A DNA stretch of 39,603 bases from Elioraea sp. Yellowstone (lineage in GTDB: Bacteria; Pseudomonadota; Alphaproteobacteria; Acetobacterales; Acetobacteraceae), in the NCBI RefSeq assembly GCF_006704265.1, contig NZ_VIKA01000017.1, forward strand, positions 1 to 39,603, in the 5' to 3' direction. The position numbers were made by a program, and so were the translations under genes. Below, one piece after another: positions 31,303-37,173 of the stretch (positions are counted from its first letter, which is position 1; each line of letters starts with the position of its first letter). The notes under the pieces are model-generated. The model was not told where the DNA came from, made no database searches, and saw nothing but the letters and a program-made list of their open reading frames with translations.

Positions 31303-33408
31303 TCACCGCCCCGGCACCAGCCCGGGCATCCCCCGCAGGAACGCCTCGCGCCGCCCCTCGCGCGTGACCTCCCAGAGCGGGCGCTCGACCGCCAGCCTCT
31401 GCCCGCCGTCGCGGATCAGCGGCCGGACCGTCACCGTCCCGCGCGAGGGCGTGGGCGTGCCGAACAGGTCGAACGGCACGCGCAGATAGATCCCCTTGTC
31501 GAAGCTTCCCTCGCCGAACGCGTCGAAGCTCGCGGTGGTGAAGGTCGCGAAGCCGCCGATCTCGATGCCCGAATCGAAGCGCCGGCCGAGCTCGAACGTC
31601 ACGCCCCAGTCGCGCGCGAGATACCGCCCCGCACGCAGCACTGCGTAGAGGTCGCGGTACGGCAGGTCCCAGTAGAGCGAAACATGGCCCGTCCAGGTCT
31701 CGTAGTTGCGGAAGCCGAAGCCCTGGTCGTAGTCGCGGCTCTTCACCCAGGCGAGGTCCGCGCCCAGAGCGTAAGCGCGATCGACCGGCCGCCACAGCAC
31801 CTCGCCCTGCACCCCGCCATACATCATCTCGAGATAGCCGACCGTTCCGCGCACGAAGAGATCACGCCCCACCGTCCAGATCCGCTCCGCCGTCAGGCTG
31901 AGCAGCGGCAGGCGCGTCGCATCGAGATAGCGGCCGACATCCGTGCGCACATTCGGCAGCCTCGTATCCGGCGGCACGGGCTGGCCGCGCAGATTGCCGA
32001 ACAGATCGACGCCGAGCTCGCCGCCGACCGTGAACCCGGAACCGAGCGCGACGCGTGCGCCGCCCGCCAGCATCACCTCGCCCTGCAACGGCTTGTCCGG
32101 GTCCATCAGCGCCAGGATCACGCGCGGCTCGATCGTCCAGGAGAGCCGCGGGAACGCGCCCGGCACCGCCTCACCCGGTTCGGGCGGCGGCAGCGGCTGC
32201 GCGGGATCGAGCCGCGCAAAGACCGCGATCTCCTCGGGGCTCGACAACCCGATCCTCGCCTTCTCCACCTCCTCCCGCAGCACCGCGACGCGCGCCACCT
32301 CGGCCCCGTCCGGCGCGAGCGACACCACCACCCAGTCCACGCCCGCCGGCAGATGATCCGCAGCAATCCGGGCGACGCGCCCGGCCGTCGTCCCGAGCGT
32401 GCGGAACCGGCTCGCAGCCAGAACGATCCGCGCCTCCGCGCCGTGCACGGCAAGGCGCATCGGCGGCATCCCGTCCGCGCGCAGCCGCGCGATCAGCGCC
32501 GCCCCCCAGTCCGGCGCGAGATCGGCACGCGGCGGCGCCGGCACGGGCGGCGGCGGCCGGAGCCGCGGCGGATCGGCCGGATGGAGCAGGACCGAGCCGC
32601 GCAGCACCAGGTCGCTGCCATGCACGAACGCCGCGCCAAGCTCCACGCCGCGCACCGGCTGCCAGCTCAGGCCGAGATTGACCCGGCTCTGCGCCCCGCC
32701 CCCTCCGTCGCGCCGCTCGTCGCGCAGCGCATCGCCGCTGAACTCGATCGTCGCCGTCAGTCCCGGGATCGGCGTGCGCCACGCCACGCCCCCAAACACC
32801 GCGACGTCGCGGCCGCGGAACCACGACCGCGTCAGCGGCACGCCGCCCTGGCTCGCCCCGCCGCCGCGTTCGCAGAACCGGTCGGCCCCCTCGCAGAACG
32901 GATTGGCGAAGTCGTTGCCCGTGCCGAGCCGGCCCCAGCCGAGGCCGAGCGTGAAATCGAGATCGTACCAGCGCTTGCTCGCGACCACGTACTCGCCGGA
33001 ATAGATGCCCGTGCCCATCAGGTCCTGCAGCCCGACCGCGACCGCCGGCCGCCAGTCGTCCTCCTCGATCAGACGAATCTTCACGTCGAAGGACCGATCG
33101 GTCGTCGTGCCCCGGCCGGTCGTCGCGTTCAGACGCTCGGTGAAGCGGAATGTCGTCTCCAGCCAGCGCAGCGCCTGGAAGGTGGCGAAGTAATTGCGCC
33201 GCTGCCGACGCAGCGACAGGCCGACCTCGAGCGCGCCGTCGGCGCGGAAGCGGGCGTCGCGCATCTCGATCAGGCCGACCCCGCCCCAGCTCGTGCCAGA
33301 CTGGGCGAGCGCAGACGACGAGAACAGGGACAGGAGCAGCAGCAGGACGGGGGCTCCGCCCCCGCGCCCCCGCCAGGGGCGTCGCCCCTGGACCCCACCA
33401 AGGGCCAT
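31303..33408 (-). CDS. yjbH: YjbH/GfcD-family exopolysaccharide outer-membrane protein
   Basis: 701-residue protein. After a hydrophobic leader (PVLLLLLSLFSSSALAQSG) the mature sequence shows the YjbH pattern: GGVGLIEMRDARFRADGALE, FQALRWLETTFRFTERLN, SFDVKIRLIEEDDWRPAVAVGLQDLMGTGIYSGEYVVASKRW and repeated beta-strand pairs to the C-terminus (DLPYRDLYAVLRAGRYLARDWG; RPLIRDGG). The family forms an outer-membrane beta-barrel-like component of exopolysaccharide secretion with YjbF and YjbG. The only in-frame ATG before the leader is at 33406-33408, inside a hairpin array. The repeat therefore encodes the first 20 or so residues, including GRRPWRGRGGGAP, which would serve as the basic n-region. 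It follows soxZ by 24 bp on the same strand. Confidence 0.8.
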   Translation of the reverse strand: MALGGVQGRRPWRGRGGGAPVLLLLLSLFSSSALAQSGTSWGGVGLIEMRDARFRADGALEVGLSLRRQRRNYFATFQALRWLETTFRFTERLNATTGRGTTTDRSFDVKIRLIEEDDWRPAVAVGLQDLMGTGIYSGEYVVASKRWYDLDFTLGLGWGRLGTGNDFANPFCEGADRFCERGGGASQGGVPLTRSWFRGRDVAVFGGVAWRTPIPGLTATIEFSGDALRDERRDGGGGAQSRVNLGLSWQPVRGVELGAAFVHGSDLVLRGSVLLHPADPPRLRPPPPVPAPPRADLAPDWGAALIARLRADGMPPMRLAVHGAEARIVLAASRFRTLGTTAGRVARIAADHLPAGVDWVVVSLAPDGAEVARVAVLREEVEKARIGLSSPEEIAVFARLDPAQPLPPPEPGEAVPGAFPRLSWTIEPRVILALMDPDKPLQGEVMLAGGARVALGSGFTVGGELGVDLFGNLRGQPVPPDTRLPNVRTDVGRYLDATRLPLLSLTAERIWTVGRDLFVRGTVGYLEMMYGGVQGEVLWRPVDRAYALGADLAWVKSRDYDQGFGFRNYETWTGHVSLYWDLPYRDLYAVLRAGRYLARDWGVTFELGRRFDSGIEIGGFATFTTASFDAFGEGSFDKGIYLRVPFDLFGTPTPSRGTVTVRPLIRDGGQRLAVERPLWEVTREGRREAFLRGMPGLVPGR

Positions 33409-33418
33409 CGGCCCTTGG
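33349..33418. repeat. Array of three GC-rich hairpins with 3-nt loops
   Basis: Three perfect inverted repeats in tandem: GGGGGC-TCC-GCCCCC (33349-33363), CCAGGGGC-GTC-GCCCCTGG (33373-33391) and CCAAGGGCC-ATC-GGCCCTTGG (33398-33418). Spacers are 9 and 6 nt. This looks like a REP-type element. It sits between soxZ and the coding core of yjbH. On the minus strand the yjbH ATG falls on the loop of the third hairpin. Confidence 0.75.
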
Positions 33419-33432
33419 ATCCCCTGAACGCG

Positions 33433-33762
33433 CTAGCCGACCGTCACCCGCGCCTCGGCTCGCGCCGAACGCCCCTGCTCGTCGGTCCAGACGAAGGTGA
33501 AGTCGCTCGTGCGATCGATGCGGACATGGATCACGTGATAGGGATTGGGGGAGGTGCCGTTGCGAAGCTCCGCCTCGAACAGCGGCGCACCGTTCATCGT
33601 CACCACCAGGCTGGACAGCATGTCGCGCGGCGGCGGCGGCGCATCGCCATGCCGGATGCCGGTCGACATCGGATGGTCGATCACCATGCGGATCTCGATC
33701 ACCTCCCCCGCCCGCGCACGCGACGGGATGCGCACCCGCGGCCGCGACCTCAGCGCGCTCAT
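33433..33762 (-). CDS. soxZ: Thiosulfate oxidation carrier subunit SoxZ
   Basis: 109-residue SoxZ. Recognisable by RPRVRIPSRARAGEVIEIRMVIDHPMSTGIRHG near the start (compare RVK-x-P-x-x-A-x-x-G-x-x-x-EI-x-x-x-I-x-HPMETG-x-R), VVTMNGAPLFEAELRNGTSPNPYHVI and the final FTFVWTDEQGRSARAEARVTVG, an immunoglobulin-like fold. SoxZ binds SoxY in the periplasm and has no signal of its own; it is exported with SoxY. I chose the ATG at 33760-33762, which overlaps the soxY TGA as ATGA. A GTG three codons upstream is possible. Confidence 0.9.
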   Translation of the reverse strand: MSALRSRPRVRIPSRARAGEVIEIRMVIDHPMSTGIRHGDAPPPPRDMLSSLVVTMNGAPLFEAELRNGTSPNPYHVIHVRIDRTSDFTFVWTDEQGRSARAEARVTVG

Positions 33763-34184
33763 GTCAGACACCCGCCCGTCGTCACGCCGATCTCCGCCGC
33801 CGCGCGCAGCACCCGCCCGTCCGACCGCTCGGCCAGCACCAGCACGCGCTGCGCCTGGGCGAGCCGGATGCGTGTCGTCACCTCGGCGCGCGCGATCCCG
33901 GGATGGAAGCGGAAACTGGCGATGCCCGGCGTTGGATTGGCGGTCGCGAACAGGTGGATCGCCGTCACGTGATCGGTCTCGGTCATCGCGCTCGGCACAT
34001 GCACGGTGATCGGCACCTGCGCGCCGTTCTCCGCCACGCGCGGCGCGGCGAGCTCGATGCCGCCATCGGCGATCGCGCGTGTGCCGATCGCTGCGCGCAC
34101 GGCGCGCTCGAGCTCCGCCTCGCCGGCCAGTGCCCCGGCCGGCAACGCGACCAGGCTGACGATCAGGTCCCGCCGCCTCAGCAT
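33759..34184 (-). CDS. soxY: Sulfur carrier protein SoxY with C-terminal GGCLT
   Basis: 141-residue SoxY. The N-terminus MLRRRDLIVSLVALPAGALAGE is a twin-arginine-type signal (RRRDLI). The mature domain includes IELAAPRVAENGAQVPITV, AIHLFATANPTPGIASFRFHP and EVTTRIRLAQAQRVLVLAERSDG, the canonical SoxY order. The carrier cysteine, Cys139, lies in TTGGCLT at the extreme C-terminus. The usual ending is GGCGG, so the swinging arm keeps Gly-Gly-Cys but the two residues after it are Leu-Thr. It is 10 bp after the flavocytochrome gene and overlaps soxZ as ATGA. Confidence 0.9.
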   Translation of the reverse strand: MLRRRDLIVSLVALPAGALAGEAELERAVRAAIGTRAIADGGIELAAPRVAENGAQVPITVHVPSAMTETDHVTAIHLFATANPTPGIASFRFHPGIARAEVTTRIRLAQAQRVLVLAERSDGRVLRAAAEIGVTTGGCLT

Positions 34185-34194
34185 CCCCTGCCCA

Positions 34195-35466
34195 TCATCC
34201 GAACATGTCCCTCGTGATGCTGGAATACCACGCATCGGCGTGCAGCGCTTCCAGCCGCCGCTGGTCGGGCAGGTTGCCGCGCGGCGAGATGCCGCCGGAG
34301 TCCGGCACCTCCGCGATGCCCTGCGGACCGACCCGGAAGATGTTCACCACCGAGATCCCGTACTCCTCGCCGACATGGGAGTAGCAGGTGTTGAAATACA
34401 CCGGCTCCGGCGGCCGCTCGCCGCGCAGCAGCGCCGCTGCCGAGGCCACCGCCTGCTTGGCCGTGCTGTTCGCGACATAGCCCGATTTCGGCATCGGCGC
34501 GCCGTTGTTGGCGTCGCCCACCACGTGCACCCCCGGCGCGGTGCGCGCCTCGAAGGTGGTCGGATCGACCTGCACCCAGCCGGAGGCGTCGGCGAAGGGC
34601 GCGGCGATGTCGGCCGCACGCTGCGGCGGGATCACGTTCGCCACCGCGACCCTGTGCTTCGTGCCGAACTCCGTCTCCAGCACCATCGCGGCGGGATCGA
34701 CCTTCACCACCTTGCCGTCCCTGCTCGCCGGCACCCACTCGATCATGCCGCCGTAGAGCGCGGCCCAGCCCTCCTGGAACAGCGGCTGCTTCGAGAACCC
34801 CTCCTTCGCGTCGAGGGCGAGGATCTTCGAGCGCGGCTTCTGCCGCTTCAGGTAGTGCGCGATCATGCTGATCCGCTCGTAGGGCCCGGGCGGGCAGCGG
34901 AACGGGTTGGCCGGGATCGCCATGCCGACTACGCCGCCGTCGGGCATCTCCTCGAGCATCCGCCGCAGCGTGCGCGTCTGCGTGCCGTCGCCCGGCACCC
35001 AGGCATGCGGCATGCGCGCGGACGCCGTCTCGTCGTAGCCCTCGATCCCGCCCCAGCGCAGCGCGATCCCGGGTGCCAGGATCAGCCGGTCGTAGGCGAG
35101 CGTCTGCCCGCCGGCGAGCCGCACCGTGCGCGCCGCCGGATCGACCGCGGCCGCGCGGTCGTGCACCACCGTCACGCCGCGCGCGCGCAAGCCGTCATAG
35201 GAGTGGGTGATCTGCTCCATCCGGCGCTCGCCGCCGAGCACCAGATTGCCGTAGGGGCAGGTGACGAAGCGCGTCAGCGGCTCGACCAGCGTCACCGTCA
35301 GCCACGGATAGGCGCGGCGCGCGAAGGAGGCGGCGGAGGCGCCGCCGAAGCCGCCGCCGACCACCACCAGCCTAGCCGAACCCTGGGCGCGCAGCGGCAG
35401 CGGGGCGGCGAGCGGCGCGGCCGCCGCGGCGGCGAGCAGCGTCCGGCGGGTCAGAGCGTTCGACAT
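34195..35466 (-). CDS. fccB: Flavocytochrome c sulfide dehydrogenase flavoprotein subunit (FccB/SoxF)
   Basis: 423-residue periplasmic flavoprotein. The Tat signal is SNALTRRTLLAAAAAAPLAAPLPLRAQG. FAD-binding ARLVVVGGGFGGASAASF follows, then the sulfide:quinone reductase-like domain. Cysteines occur at FVTCPYGNLVLGG, NPFRCPPGPYER and YFNTCYSHV; the latter two match the redox-active disulfide pair of FccB in context. VHVVGDANNGAPMPKSGYVANSTAKQ and the C-terminal FccB domain (VGEEYGISVVNIFRV) are present. It oxidises sulfide to sulfur and passes electrons to the cytochrome encoded 14 bp upstream. GGAGGA precedes the ATG at 35464-35466. Confidence 0.93.
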   Translation of the reverse strand: MSNALTRRTLLAAAAAAPLAAPLPLRAQGSARLVVVGGGFGGASAASFARRAYPWLTVTLVEPLTRFVTCPYGNLVLGGERRMEQITHSYDGLRARGVTVVHDRAAAVDPAARTVRLAGGQTLAYDRLILAPGIALRWGGIEGYDETASARMPHAWVPGDGTQTRTLRRMLEEMPDGGVVGMAIPANPFRCPPGPYERISMIAHYLKRQKPRSKILALDAKEGFSKQPLFQEGWAALYGGMIEWVPASRDGKVVKVDPAAMVLETEFGTKHRVAVANVIPPQRAADIAAPFADASGWVQVDPTTFEARTAPGVHVVGDANNGAPMPKSGYVANSTAKQAVASAAALLRGERPPEPVYFNTCYSHVGEEYGISVVNIFRVGPQGIAEVPDSGGISPRGNLPDQRRLEALHADAWYSSITRDMFG

Positions 35467-35480
35467 CGCACCATCCTCCC

Positions 35481-35777
35481 TCAGCGCCGCAGCCCGGCGA
35501 GATAGGCGGCAACCGCCGCGATCTCGGCATCCGTGTAGCCCTTGGCGATCCGGTTCATGATCGTGCCGGTCCGCTCGCCGGCGCGGAACGCCATCAGCGC
35601 GGTGGCGATCTCGCGCGCATCCCGCCCGGCGATCCCGGCCACGCTGCCGCTGCCGCGCGCGCCCGGCCCGTGACAGCCGATGCAGCCCTCGGCGACCAGC
35701 GGCGCCTGCGCCGCGGCCATCTCCGGCGCGCCCGCAAGCACGCCGCCGAGCACCAGAGCAACGCCGGTTCGGAGCAT
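35481..35777 (-). CDS. Monohaem cytochrome c, probable FccA-type partner of the sulfide dehydrogenase
   Basis: 98-residue cytochrome. Signal peptide MLRTGVALVLGGVLAGAPEMAAAQA; haem site CIGCH (residues 32-36); probable axial Met74 in TGTIMNRIAKGYTD. Its single-domain length and the final EIAAVAAYLAGL helix are typical of class I cytochromes that pair with FccB, and the 14-bp spacing to fccB supports that. GAGGA lies before the ATG at 35775-35777. True FccA of purple sulfur bacteria is dihaem, so this is a reduced monohaem version, as in SoxE/SoxF-type pairs. Confidence 0.85.
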   Translation of the reverse strand: MLRTGVALVLGGVLAGAPEMAAAQAPLVAEGCIGCHGPGARGSGSVAGIAGRDAREIATALMAFRAGERTGTIMNRIAKGYTDAEIAAVAAYLAGLRR

Positions 35778-35860
35778 GATCTTCCTCGACCGCAGATGGA
35801 TCCCCGCCGCACAGTTTATCCCGCTCCGGCACGCTGGAAAGAGCAAAAAGCCACCGTAGA

Positions 35861-35887
35861 CCGCGGCGATCGGCACTGTCGCCGCGG
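35861..35887 (-). terminator. Stem-loop between tsuA-like gene and cytochrome gene
   Basis: Perfect 9-bp stem CCGCGGCGA (35861-35869) / TCGCCGCGG (35879-35887) with a 9-nt loop, 11 bp beyond the stop of the TsuA-like gene. On the minus strand a TTTTT follows about 12 nt after the stem. Could attenuate read-through into the cytochrome and Fcc/Sox genes rather than end the operon. Confidence 0.35.
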
Positions 35888-35897
35888 CTGGATCGAT

Positions 35898-37127
35898 CTA
35901 CTCCCGTCTCGATCGTTGATAGAACTTTCTTCTCGTGTCCGGCTCCGCCGGCACGGCCAGCCCGAGGGCCGGGCGCAGCCGCAGCCCGACCCAGTTGCCC
36001 GCGAGCGCCGGCAGGATCCACGCCCAGCCGTGCAGGCTGCCCGAGGCGATACCCGAGACATAGGCCGAGATGTTGCAGCCCGAGGCGAGCATCGCGCCGA
36101 TCCCGAGCAGCACGCCGCCGATCACCGATCCGGCGGCCTCGCCGGCCGAGAGGCGAAGCGAGGGCGCGAAGGCGCCGGCCAGCACCGCCGCCAGCATCGC
36201 TCCCGCCATCAGTCCGAGATTCATCGCCGTGCTGCGGTCGGCGAGGATCGGCCGGAACAGCGCCTCGATGCGCGCGGGATCCTCCCAGTAGCGCCAGAAC
36301 GCCGGCTCGTCCCACCCCAGCGCCTCCACCGCCGCCGAGCCCCAGAGCGGGAAGGGCGCGGTGATCACCCAGGGTCGGCCGAGCGCCCAGAGTGTGGCCA
36401 GCGACAGGAGCGCGAGGCCCGCGGCGCCCCAGGCGAGCGGCCAGGGGCCGCGCCAGAACCGCCCGCCGGTGACGGGCAATGGCGCGATCGTTCCGGTGAT
36501 CCGCCGCTCGCGCGCCGCCGAGGCCGCGAACACCAGCGCGAACACCGCGAGGCTCGCCGCCAGCGCCGGCCATGGCCCGAGCAGCTCCTGCACCGTGACC
36601 GCCGGCAGCGCCGGCCAGTCGAGCCAGAGCTCACCCTGCCAGGCGGCGAGCGTCGCGCCGAGCACGAAGAACACCAGCGTCAGCACCATCCGCCCGTCGC
36701 CGCCGCCGGCGGTGTAGAGCGTGCCGGAGGCGCAGCCGCCGCCGAGCTGCATGCCGACGCCGAACAGGAACGCGCCGACCACGGTCGCGACCCCGGCCGG
36801 GAAGACAAGTCCGCGCACCGGCGCGCCGAGCAGGCTGCCGGCCTCGAGCGCCGGGAAGAACAGCGCCACCAGCAGCGCCAGCAGCAGCATCTGCGCGCGC
36901 AGCCCCTCGCCCCGTCCCTCGGCGAGCAGCCGGCGGAACGCGCCGGTGAAGCCGAACGCGGCGTGGTAGAGCGTCAGGCCGAAACCGATCCCGATCGTCC
37001 AGGCGAATGCCTGGGTCGCATCCACCGCGCCGGCGAAGCCGACGGCGGCGAGCGCGAGCGCAAGCGCGAGTGCGAGCGCCCTGGCGGCGTGGACGGCGAA
37101 GGACGGACGCGGCATCGCCTGCTGCAT
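35898..37127 (-). CDS. YeeE/YedE (TsuA)-family thiosulfate/sulfur-compound transporter
   Basis: 409-residue polytopic membrane protein of the sulf_transp (YeeE/YedE) family. Two symmetrical halves each hold a conserved Cys: GMQLGGGCASGTLYTAGGG and GAMLASGCNISAYVSGIASGSLHGW. In TsuA such cysteines relay thiosulfate through the membrane. Repeated helices with GGVLLGIGAMLASGCN and VVGAFLFGVGMQLGGGC show the internal duplication. It is oriented with the downstream cytochrome, fccB, soxY and soxZ, which places it in sulfur metabolism: import or export of thiosulfate or sulfane sulfur. No TusA/YeeD gene is adjacent. The start could also be the ATG four codons later. Confidence 0.87.
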   Translation of the reverse strand: MQQAMPRPSFAVHAARALALALALALAAVGFAGAVDATQAFAWTIGIGFGLTLYHAAFGFTGAFRRLLAEGRGEGLRAQMLLLALLVALFFPALEAGSLLGAPVRGLVFPAGVATVVGAFLFGVGMQLGGGCASGTLYTAGGGDGRMVLTLVFFVLGATLAAWQGELWLDWPALPAVTVQELLGPWPALAASLAVFALVFAASAARERRITGTIAPLPVTGGRFWRGPWPLAWGAAGLALLSLATLWALGRPWVITAPFPLWGSAAVEALGWDEPAFWRYWEDPARIEALFRPILADRSTAMNLGLMAGAMLAAVLAGAFAPSLRLSAGEAAGSVIGGVLLGIGAMLASGCNISAYVSGIASGSLHGWAWILPALAGNWVGLRLRPALGLAVPAEPDTRRKFYQRSRRE

Positions 37128-37173
37128 GGAGGTCCCGGCGCGGTGCAGTGGCGGCCGAACGGGGCCGCGCCGC

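Noticed and set aside
31012-33972. A 986-codon plus-strand open frame opposite yjbH and the sox genes
   Set aside because: Composition is Arg/Pro/His-rich with no domain features, and the minus strand has clear YjbH, SoxZ and SoxY motifs. It is a shadow frame.
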